From Vitrella brassicaformis (Eukaryota > Sar > Vitrellaceae), in NCBI GenBank assembly GCA_001179505.1, contig CDMY01000227.1:582682-646681 (forward strand): a DNA stretch of 64,000 nt. Reading direction: 5' to 3'. A program made the position numbers and the translations under genes. The notes under the pieces were generated by a model. That model ran no database searches. It worked only from the letters and a program-made list of their open reading frames with translations, and was not told the origin of the DNA. Shown here piece after piece: positions 46,203-56,800 of this stretch. Each line of letters starts with the position of its first letter. Position 1 is the first letter of the stretch.

Positions 46203-49200
46203 TCAGAGGTACCAGGGGAAGGTGGCGAGGGCGTCGGTGGGCGTCTTGAGCTGCAGATTCTCCGCGACCTTACGAGCACACACCTCCGCCATCTTGACCA
46301 CCGCTGGCACACGGATCGGACCTGATCGATTGACATTCACACACACACACAGTGAGAGAGAGCGAGAGGGCAGGATGTGTGTGTGTGTCTGTGTGTGGCA
46401 CTGGTTGGTTGCTGACCGCTCCAGTTTTGGTACATGGTGCTGAGCTGCATGGTCAGGTTGGTTGTTTGGTCGACGTCGAGGCCCCAGCGATCCATGTGCA
46501 GCACCTCATACCTGTTTGTTTGTTTGGTTCCACACAGGCAGGCAGAGCAAAAACCCACACACGCACAGCGTGTCTCTCTCTGCCTCTCTGTCTGTCTGTC
46601 TCTGTGTGTGTGTTGGTGGTCACTTGGTGGGTGTGATGGTGCCGCTCGTGACCTGCTGATGGCAGCCGTACCAGACGTACACTCCCTCGTCGGCAACACC
46701 TGATTGAAATGCACACACACACACACTCCACTCACACACAGCAGTCACCTCAGCCCCCATCCACTCACTACTGATTTACCTTTGTCGAAGACGGAGAGGG
46801 GCGGGGGGTTGGACAGCTGGTTGCCTTTTGCCGTGGCGAACCTACACACACAAAAACACAAACACAAACACATACGCACACATACACACACACACACAGA
46901 GATGGGTGGGGGTCTCTCTCCCTCTCCCTCTCCCTCGCTCTCTCTCTCCGTGTGTGTGTGTGTGTGTGCCTGGTGTTGGTCTGTTGTGTGGTGAGTATGA
47001 CGGCGAGCTCTGGTTGCTTGTCGCCGCAGGCCTGCTCGAGGCCGGTCTTGATGGCGGGAATCTCGTACTCGGTTGCAGCGACCTTCTGCCCTTCCCCCAG
47101 GCCGGTGCGGTAGATGATCATGCGCTTGACGCCGATGTTGTTGCGCTGCTTGAACGTCTCACACGCACCCGATTTGATTATATGCACAGAGAGAGAGATG
47201 CATCCTGTGTGTGTGATGTGTGGGCTTGTGATGTGTGTGGATACGAGAGATGAAGTTGGTGAGTGCTCCGGCCAGGTCCATCTCAGACGAGTACACCTGC
47301 GACACTGAACCACACACACACACACACACACACAGAGAGACAGAGAGGGATCTGTGTGTGTGTGTGTGTGTGTGTGCGGCTGGCTGTGGGTGGTTTACGT
47401 GTGAAGTGCTCGATGAACAGGTCATCGACCGTTGCACACAGCGACACGATCGTCGAATCTGCACACACACACACACACACACGCACACACACGCACACAC
47501 ACACGTGCCTGTCTGTCTGTCTCTGTCCTTTGTTTGTGTGGCCTCGACTCACTGACTCACTGACTGACCTTTGCTCTTGCGCGAGTCGACGCCGATGGCC
47601 ATCAAGGGCTTGCGCCCCTTGACGTTGAGCCCCCACGCAGCGCCGCCCACCTTGCACACGATCTGCACACACACACACATGGATGGATGTGTGTGTGTGT
47701 TGAACGGATGGATGTGTGTGTTGGTTGACCTGACCTGCTGGACGACCTTTTGACAGGCTGTTTGCCACTTGTTGCTGGCCAGCGTCTTGCTCTGCACGCA
47801 CTGCGCCACACACGCACACTGGCTGCCCTCGCACGTCAGCAGCTGCTTCAACCCCTGAACACACACACGCACACACGCACACAGCCGCGTCATTTCTCTC
47901 TCTCTCTCTCTCTCTCCGTGTGTGTGTGTGTGTGTGTGGTGTGGTTTGGTTACGTACGTTGTAGAGTTGTGTGACGCTTGTTGTCTTCCCTTTGGAGTTG
48001 GGGAGGAGGCAGACCACGCACTGCGCTCCGCTGATTTCCTCGACGAGGGTCTGGTGGTCGGCCAACATGGCGCTCAGCGACTGGTTGATCAGCCACTTGG
48101 GCGGCTCCCAGTCGCCCATGCCGAGTGCTAAACACACACACATCCACACACACACACACACACATGAGATGAGTGAATTTGGTGGGCGGGGCGTGTGTGT
48201 GGCCACGTACACACACACTTACACGTCGCAGCGGCGTAGATGTCCCTTGCCATTTTCTGCGCTTGTTGGGCGTCGCTCTTGTCGGCCAGCACAACCCATT
48301 TCTCGAGCTTGATGGGCTTGAGGCAGCCCTTGGGGATGAAGTTGAACGAGTCGCCGCGCAAAGCATTGCCACCTTGTAAATTGTTGACACACACACACAG
48401 ACACACCAATCCATCCATCCATCCATTTATGTGTGTGGCCACTGTGTCGCTGACTGTTCTTGAGTGCGTCCTCGTTCTTTCCCTTCCTCGGCGCCTTCAG
48501 CGTCTCGAGCGTGTTGGGGCGGTCGTAGTACTGACCATACACACACACACACATGTGTCTGTGGCTGTCTATGTGTGGGTGGGTGCGGTGTGTGTGTACG
48601 CGGAACGAGTTGGCGTTGTCTCCGTCGTTGAGCTTTCTGCCCGTGACGCTCTCCTTGGCGTCGCAGATTTCGAGTTTGAATTTGTCCAGCACGGCCTTGG
48701 CGTTGGGATTGTCACGCAGCACCTCGACGAACCGATGAGCACGCTTCAGCCGATCGTCTACACACACACACACTCACACACACACTCATCCATGAGATGG
48801 ATGGATGTGGCCTCTCTCTCTCTCTCTGCGTGTGTGTGGTGTCTCTCTCGCCCACCAGGGGTCATGCGGCAGGCCTTGCCAACCAGATCGTTGATCAAGT
48901 GGTCGTTGCGAATCGTATGACCATACATAGAGACACAGAGAGGGATATATGGCGATGCCCGCGATGTGTGTGTGTGTGTGTGGGGGGGGGTCTGTGGGAG
49001 GGGGTCACACACAGACTCACTCGTCGAGTCCGGTCAGCGTGACGCACTGGACGGGCAGTTTGATGGTGCGAATGACGACCTCCACCTTTGCACCATCGCT
49101 GTTGGTGACCTTCTTGCGACGCTCAGATACCACTGCACACACACACACACAGACAGACAGACAGACACACAGACAGACGTGTGTGTGTGGGTTGCTTCCT

Positions 49201-49772
49201 TCCTTCCTCCCTCCCACACAGACTGACCGAGTGTCTGGCGGGGCTGGCACTCGACGCCGTACATCTTGAGGAGGTACTCGGCTATGGAGGTTTCGTTGCC
49301 GCTCGAATCGACGAACTTGGTCTCAGGCGTCTCGTCAAACGCTACCTGCACACACACACACACACACACAGACTGAGTCCTCAAGGGAGAGAGAGAGCCA
49401 AGTGGATGGCTGGCCGTGTGTGCGCTGTCTCGCTCGCTGTGGGGTGTGGTGTGTGTACGCGCGTACGCGGTCGATGCAGTAGAGTGATCTGCTGCGGTTG
49501 TTGTCAGGCCCCGACTCCTGCACACACACACACAGACAGACATACAGACGTGTGTGTGTGTCTGTGTGTGTGTGTGCACTTTGTGCGTGCGTACGTATGA
49601 GGTCATGACGCGCCTGCCCTTGAACTTGTCGTTGATGTGTGTGTGGAACGCTGCACACACACGCAGGGTGGGGGAGAGTGGTGTGGGTGTGCCGGGGGTG
49701 GGTGTGTTGAGGGGGAGAGGGAGGGGGTTTACTTACCATCCTCACTCCCACTGAACCCTCGCTGCATCACAC

Positions 49773-49812
<40 letters not shown>

Positions 49813-51012
49813 GGGCCATAAGCACATGGATGGATGAAAGGATGAGTGTGGTGTGGTTGGTGTGTTGATTGAATGGGCGTAGTACCTTTTCGTTCTGGAT
49901 TACGGCGAGCAGCGTCTCGTTGTGGACTATGCGGTGCGTGAGGTCGGCCTGGAGGTAGAGGGACTTGCCGATCTGCTGGATGGACGTGAAGTGACCTGAC
50001 AACCAACCAACCCAAGCCACAAACCAAGACAACACATCCATCCATCCATCCATCTGTGTGTGTGTGTTGGGGGGGGGGGTTCACCTGGGAGCAGCAGCAT
50101 CTCTTTACTATTGTTGGGCCCGTACTTGACTTTCTTGACGAGGGTGCTGAGCTGCTCGGGCGAACGCTCGCTGCACATGTTGGTGAGGAACCCGTGACGC
50201 CCGATGAACTCCATGTGCAGCTGGCCCTGAAAAAAAAGAAAAAAAAAAACACACACACACACATACAGGAGAGAGATTCATGTGTGTGTGTGTGGTTGGT
50301 GTGGGTCACCAGCGCCTTCTTGAGTGCGACGTTCATGTACTGGATGGCCTCCTGCGACAAATCGCCACCGCGCAGCACCAGGTCGTGCTTGAACGCCAAC
50401 TGAATCGAAAACTGCACACCAATGACACCACACCACACACCAAAGACATGCATGGCCGGATGGGCCCATCCATCCATCCCCACCCTCCCATCCCCGTCTG
50501 TCTGTCTGTCTGTGTGTGTGTGACTTACCGTCTGCGAGTTGCCCTGGATGGTTGAGTCGACCGCCACGGTCTGGTTGGGCGTGAGGCTGTGCGGCAGCGT
50601 GACGAACAAGTTCATGCCCTGGTGCAGGATGGCCCCGACCTTCGCACCATCAGCAACCAACGCGTTCAGAATCTGCACACACCACACACCACACACCACA
50701 CCACACCACACCGCACCATCCATCACACCCATCCATTCATCCCATCATCCTTCTCTGTGTTTGTGTCTGTGTGCCATGGGGTGTGTGTGTGTGTGTCACA
50801 GTAATCACCGGTTCCTGGGCGTTGTAGATGACCTTGCGCACCTCGCTGACATTGGTGATGGGCGGGGTGATGTTGACGGCGTACACCTGGATCTTGACCG
50901 ACTCGTCCACCTTGAGGTTGAACAGGTTGGTGGAGGCGTCGACGGAATTGCCCAGCGAGCAGAAGGAAGGACGCACCACCGCACCGCCGCCAGCCCCGTT
51001 CGGCTCCGTCAT
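46203..51012 (-). CDS. Piwi-clade Argonaute with altered catalytic tetrad
   Basis: Small-RNA-guided silencing protein, roughly 900 residues over about 20 exons. The N-terminal domain begins at MTEPNGAGG and reads SVKIQVYAVNITPPI. PAZ-like and MID regions follow (YVLAD-type WVVLADKSDAQQAQKM; CVVCLLPNSKGKTTSVTQLY). The PIWI domain has LMAIGVDSRKSKG (first Asp), SEMDLAGALTNF (glutamate finger region) and MIIYRTGLGEGQ (family YRDGVxxGQ). GTITPTKYEVLHMD corresponds to family GTVxPTHYxV, and YQNWSGPIRVPAV near the end is the Piwi-clade NWxGxIRVPA hallmark. The second Asp of the tetrad is Thr (codon at 47104-47106) and the final His is Lys. Introns are loaded with TG/CA repeats right up to splice sites. 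Clade assignment is firm; exon edges are approximate. Confidence 0.88.
49777..49807. repeat. GA dinucleotide repeat in a Piwi intron
   Basis: About 15 GA units flanked by CA and GGAT repeats, inside an intron of the Piwi gene. Confidence 0.85.
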
Positions 51013-51716
51013 GACCGCTCACCAACACCAAGTGCAGCAAGCAGGGGGAGGACGGGGCCTTCAGTCAATCACTCAGCGGAAAGAAATCAGTCTAAGCCGA
51101 GGAGAAAGAGAAGAACGCGAGAAAATGGCAGCTCGCTCCCTCTCGAACTGTAAACTCTCCCCCCACTGTCTAGGGACGGCGGCACATGCACACAGAAAGC
51201 CAGCCAGCCAGACCCATCCAGCGGTTGTATGGCACATGTGGGAGGTCGACAAAAAACGACATGCGTGTGTCTTGTCTTGCAATGATGTGTCTCAGCGAGA
51301 TCAGTCAGTCGCCAATTCATGTGTTCACTTGTCCACAGAGCTGTTCACTGCAGGCAGACGGATCACATCGGTGGCATGGATGGCTTTGAATTTCAGCAGT
51401 GTATTTGTTGTGTATCTAGCCATCTAGGTGTCCATCTCACTCGTGCATCAATGCATGTGTGTCTACACGTCCCTTGCACCATCGTCATGTCGGACAGCGA
51501 CATACCAACCAGCCTCCAGGCGCTGGGAACGACGGGCAAAAGACTGACGGACCAGCCGGCGCATTGACTGCCACGCGAGAAAACCAACCAATCCCTATGC
51601 ACAAGTCTTACTAAGCAAACCCCCCATCTCCTCTTCGACTCCCTGCTCGCTAGGCACAGCGTCAATTCCATCACCGCCGGACACATGCACATAATGCACG
51701 TATGTCCCTGCTACAG
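51013..51716. other. Spacer between Piwi and the thioredoxin-like gene
   Basis: About 700 bp holding the Piwi promoter and the 3' end of the next minus-strand gene. No exon recognised. Confidence 0.4.
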
Positions 51717-52841
51717 CTACCAGCCTTGATCGACTGCCGACCGTGTGACATCGCCGTCGAACGCATCGTAGCCTATATACGGGAGCGGCCGGTCGGACAG
51801 GAGCGCGTCAAAGTCAGCCTTCAACACCTCCTGCGCGTGCACACAGATATCGACGACTCACTCCGTACACACCTTTCCGTTTCCCTCCCCGTGGTTGGTG
51901 CCTGACCTTCGGTATCAGTCCAATGAGTGCAGTGAGGATCTCCCCCCGTGCTGACACGAGCGCAATGTGAGGAATGGCATCGACGCGGAACCTCTGCACC
52001 AGCCGCTGACTCGACGTGTCCGACCGGCTGCCATCTACCGTCACGAAGTTGACCCGCCCTGAGTACTCCTTCTCGATGGTCCGCATCGACGGCGCCATCG
52101 TCTTGCAGTTCTCGCACCACGGCGCGTAGAAATCGATGACAGTCGGCCTCCCGTTGGTGAACAGCTGCGCATCTGGTCACACGGGGAGAGGAGGGCACCA
52201 TGAGTGAGCACTGGTCAATCAACAAGGGTCGGCGTGTGCTTACCGACAGGCGGTGAGTCGCGTTCCATCTCGCGTAGGATGACCAAGGGGTCCGCACGGA
52301 GAGGATTCAGCCGCTGACCGCCATACAGCAAGGCCCCACCCAATCCACTACCTGACAGATGCAGGGCGCACGCACACACGCAGCACAGACAAGGGGATGC
52401 ACAACCACGCCGCTCTCCACTGTGTGTGCTGGCATGCCTTCTCTGCTCACCCAAGGCGACCCTCATATTCTCGCGCCTCTCCACATTGAGTGCCTCCACC
52501 GCCGCCTCCCTCTCCCTCTCCCTCGCAGCAGCCGCTCCATCGTCGTTGACACTCTTGCCTAGCAGAAGCGCCATCCTCTCTTGGGCCGTAAGGCCGTCAT
52601 CCGGTGCAGCGACAGCTGTGCTGTCGGCCTCTCTCTTGCCATCTGTTTCACCAGCGCTGGTCGATTGCTGCTCGGCGAAGCGGTGAGTGGGCCGTCTGCG
52701 GAGCTGCAGTGATGGAGCGGAGACGAATAGAGGGTCAAGCCACGGCCGCGAGTCAGAGATCACGGAGTTTGCCGGGTTGCGCGTCGCCGCGTCTCCTTGC
52801 AGCAGAGGGAAGAAACACAGGATGCCAGAGATCTTCTTCAT
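51717..52841 (-). CDS. HCF164/TxlA-like thylakoid thioredoxin-fold protein
   Basis: Four exons (52451-52841, 52244-52351, 51907-52172, 51717-51830) close exactly to 292 residues. The thioredoxin core reads PTVIDFYAPWCENCKTMAPS, with redox site WCENC. IEKEYSGRVNFVTVDGS, FRVDAIPHIALVSARGE (cis-Pro) and LIGLIPK match HCF164/TxlA, which passes reducing power across the thylakoid membrane for cytochrome b6f assembly. The N-terminus (KKISGILCFFPLLQG) is a signal-peptide-like stretch followed by a Ser/Thr/Arg-rich segment, consistent with plastid import. A short hydrophobic patch (GSGLGGALLYGG) could be a weak anchor; a clear TM helix as in plant HCF164 is not evident. It lies 115 bp from psbL. Confidence 0.8.
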
Positions 52842-52956
52842 TCTGGGAGGGAGTGGGAGAGACGGAGCGAATTTACGATCGGAGCGAATCAGTCCAGTAA
52901 GCTCGCAGTGAGGTCGAAGCCGCAGACCAGTGCCCTTTGGAAGACATCGCATCGCA
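52842..52956. promoter_or_regulatory. Divergent promoter region, HCF164-like / psbL
   Basis: Only 115 bp between two start codons of thylakoid proteins, suggesting a compact shared promoter. No TATA box seen. Confidence 0.5.
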
Positions 52957-53319
52957 ATGGCCTTCACTCAGCTGAAAGCGACGGGCCTGATCTGCCTGCT
53001 GGCCATCGCGCAGTGCTTCGCCATCGACACCAGAATCGACCTCTCGAGGGCTGCATTCATCAACCCGGCACCCATCGGCAGTGCATCTGGCAGCCGCGCC
53101 CTCTCCCGGACGGCATCGCCACAAGGTATCGGGTCGCCTCTCCTCGCACCCTTGCTGGGCCTTGACGGCAGCGACGCTTCGGCAACGGCCCTGAGCATGG
53201 CAGATGATGCGCCACCCGGCAGCCGCGCGTCGGTTGACTTGAACAGGACATCGTTCTTCTGGGGTGTGCTGCTGATCCTCATCCTCTCGGTGCTCTTCTC
53301 GAGCTACTTCTTCAACTGA
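52957..53319 (+). CDS. psbL: Nuclear-encoded photosystem II protein L with plastid-targeting leader
   Basis: Single-exon gene of 120 residues. The last 30 or so are Psb[21 protein letters not shown] followed by LFSSYFFN. This carries the conserved ELNRTS-like start, one transmembrane helix, and the invariant YFFN end. PsbL is a small core subunit of photosystem II at the dimer interface, needed for QA function, and is normally plastid-encoded and about 38 residues long. Residues 1-19 of this protein ([19 protein letters not shown], then CFA) form a signal peptide. The next about 60 residues are rich in Ser, Ala, Arg and Pro with few acids, as expected of a transit peptide. ATG at 52957 is used; upstream in-frame codons add nothing like a leader. 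The C-terminal match is decisive. Confidence 0.9.
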   Translation: MAFTQLKATGLICLLAIAQCFAIDTRIDLSRAAFINPAPIGSASGSRALSRTASPQGIGSPLLAPLLGLDGSDASATALSMADDAPPGSRASVDLNRTSFFWGVLLILILSVLFSSYFFN

Positions 53320-53823
53320 CCGACCGACCGACGGACGACGGACGGATGACCACTGCTGCTGCGGGAGGACAGGGCGGCGGGAAGGAAGACCGTGTTTGCT
53401 TTCTTTACCAGATGTGATGTGATGGCTGTCCGCAAAATGAAGTGACGTGTGCGAGCGTGGATGCGGGTTGGAGGAAGGCAGGCGTGTAGGTTTCTGTGTG
53501 ACTGCGTGAAGTGGAGTGGGGTGCGTCACGGCCGACCGACTGGCTGCTGGATGTTGCCGTGCCACTCACGGTGGTATGGGTGACTGTTTGATTGGGCGCA
53601 CCGCACCTGTGTGACTGACGTGGACGCATTCGTGCTTGCAATGCAATGCAATGCAAACCCTACCTACATGACAGACCGAACGAAATTTCTGCGGTGAAGG
53701 CTGTTGCAGTCAGTAATCTGATTTGGTATATTCGATCGATTGCCACCCCAAAGGGAAAACGTCCTTACAGCATCCACACTGAAATGCCCAGTAGGTCCAT
53801 CTCTCACACACAAACGCAAACGG
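53320..53823. other. Convergent 3' spacer
   Basis: Between psbL and the helical-repeat gene stop codons. GACC/GACG short repeats just after the psbL stop; an AATGC run at 53638-53654. No gene seen. Confidence 0.4.
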
Positions 53824-56800
53824 TCATCTCCCAGCCGTCCTCACCAGTTTCAGAGCTTCCGTGATCTTTGCCTTCGTGTCATCATCCGCATCAGTCAGAC
53901 CTGCCCGCGGCGCAGCCACACAGCCAATGAACACAAATGCTGAATCAAGCAATCAGCCACTGCTCACCGGAGAGCCTGGTCTGGGCCTCCTGCAGCATGT
54001 AGGGCTGGGCAACGCCACTTCGCGACAGCCCCCATATGGTGTCGGCCAGTGTGCGGTCAGACATCCTGTGGACCTGCAGACAGACAGCCACGCAGACATT
54101 GCACACGTCGTCAACATTCAGACGAGCGTCTTGTCTATCCGTCGATGAATTCTTCGTCGTCTGACCTGTTCAGCTGCCTGTTCAGCCACCGCCGTGCCCA
54201 GCTCACGGCGAATCGACTGCACCACACACCAACCAAACATTCGGGCTTCACCTCATTCCAGCGTCCCTACCTGATTCCTGCCCCGCGCCACTGCAGGTCC
54301 ACCAGCTGTGGTGCCGAGCGTCCAGCTGAGCCTGGCCAGGTCGTTAGGGCTGACCAAGCCACTCTCGCCACGCGATGCAAATCGCCGGCGGAGCTCAGTG
54401 TACCCGACATCGAATAGCTGCACGGAAGAGGAGGCGAAACATTGATGCGAGATGAGACGGATGGGTACCTGGCTGGCTGGCTCGCTCACCCGCGGATGCT
54501 CATCGGCGGCGCCGAGGGAGGCGTAGCAGGACAGAAGGCGGACCCATTGTGGAGTGGTCAGAGCAGCGCGACAAGACAGGGCCTCCGTTTCAAGCTCCTG
54601 CACACATGTAAACAAGGAAGAAATGACGTCTCCGTGTCAGCCTTTCTCGTGTTGTCCTGACCGTGAAAAGCTCCTGCTCATACACGCCAACGGTTGCGAA
54701 TGACTGCGCACACGTGACGATGTCGACGGGCTGGAACTCCTGCAGTTTGGCCGACACCTTGCGGGCCAACGCCTGGAAGGAACCACGATCCACACGGGGA
54801 TATATGGACCTGACAAGGACATGACGCAGGCCGTTTATCCATGATGATACATCTGTGCTCTGCTTCATGGTGTGCGCTTGCTCACTTCATAAGGTCCCAC
54901 ACCGTCTCCGAGAGCTGCGGGATCCGTCCGCGACGCAGACTGCTCGACGCCTCCTGAATGACCGACCAGTCACACAGCAAACAGGAATTGAGCTCATTCT
55001 TCTCTCTCCGATGCCACTGACGTACCTTTGCAGCCGCCTGATAAAAGTCCAGAGGCGGGCTGTCTGGCTCTGACGATTCCTTGGATGCAACGGACGACAG
55101 CAACACCACCGCTTCCTGACACAACACAGAATGATACAAGCCAATCGATATGCTCATTCCCATACTTCTGTGCGTATGGACGAGCCTGAGGAGAGAATTC
55201 TCCTATCTGGGTGGCGGCCTTGTCAGCGATGGCCCGGATGAGGCGACCACTCTGATCCCCCTGATGCGTCTCGTTCATGGCCGCGTGGTACAGCAGCACA
55301 TGCTGGAGCTTCGAGTATGCGTATGTGACGTCCCGCATGTCCTCGGGTGTCATCTCGTGCACCCTCTCGACCAAGTGGTCAGCCACCGACACCAGGAATG
55401 ACGTGTGTAGCTGGGTGAGGGCCGACCGCTGGTGCAGGGCCGTCAGCTGCCGTTCCATGCGGCATGCGGCAAGCAGGATGTGGCTGATGGACTGCAGGCT
55501 CATCGACATCAGCCGGGGCGTGGCGAAACGCACAGTCAGCTCCAGCAGATCCAGATCGACCAGGTCCGCCTGCACCAGGCAACGGGGGTGGCGGATGCAT
55601 CACATGACGGTCATCTCTGGCTGCGTCTGACCTGATTGAGCGCCCACATGACAATAGACACCTCCTGCGGCTTGACCGAACCCTGTGCCAGCGCCCGTTT
55701 GCCACCACCACCGTCGCCGCCAATGTCTCTCCTCAGTCGAGTCTTGACTTCAGCGGCCAGCGCACTAAAGACGTCTTCGTCGAACCACTTGAGCTTGGCG
55801 TATCCCCACATGATGATGGCGATGGCTTGCGACGAATAGCTGCTGAACGACGATGTGCTCAGCAGCCGCTTGCGGGACTCCTCGTACAAGGCATCGGGGG
55901 GATCATCCGCAACGGCAAACGACCACACCAGCAGGGCCAAATCCTGACGGGAAAAGAGATGGGAAAAATGATAGCCACCTCACCACGTGATGTGCTTCGG
56001 GTGTGCGGTGTAGTGCGGTGTAGGTACCCGTGGTGGTGCTTGTTGGAGCAGCTCGGCCGTGATAGCCTTCCCGATCATTCGCAGCGCCTTGCGCACCAGC
56101 TCCACCACCACTGCAGACTCCGATATCAACACTTGGCCCCCGCTCTCACCCCCATCATCGTCAGACTCCAATTCCTCAGCAGACGAAATGCTCGCGTAAG
56201 AATGTCGCCGCAGATGTGTGCTCATGGCCCACGCAATGGTGGTCAGCTGTCCAGTCGAGAGGGAACCCCGAAGCAGCAGCCAGTTCAGCCGCGGAATGGC
56301 GGCCCGCAGGAGGGGAGCCGACAGTGTGTCCAGCTGCATCCACCAACAACAGGCATGGAAGGGACCTGAGGTCTAAGAGAGGTTGCGTCCATAAGCTTAC
56401 CTTGACGGCAGCCCACAGAGTAGTAGTCAGTGCCCCTGCCCCCATGCTTGATGCCTGACGCACGCAGGAAAGAGCAAAGAGATATAATGGCTCTCAGGGC
56501 GCATGTGCGTACAACGCCAGTTGCCTACCCTTTCTGCGACGTGACGCCCCAGCAGGTCCAGCACATGTGCGCTATCCTCGGTCAAGCTGCGCTGTGGACG
56601 CTTTCTAGATGGGGAAACCTCATCAGAATCGCCGTCTGAGCCAGCCTCGAGTCGAGAAGGTATGGGCATGTCTGCAGTAAGGGCGTCGGCTGTGCCGCCC
56701 CGGGAAGGGCCTGACTGCATGGCGAGGCTCCTCAGCAAGCGAGTGGCGAGAGCTGTGCGCCTGCGCACCCCCTGGTCGCACTCCAGGGAGGCCCTGACCT

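Noticed and set aside
49034-49660. 208-codon minus-strand open frame ending within Piwi introns
   Set aside because: Read-through of Piwi exons and TG/CA-repeat introns; only short segments of it are real exons.
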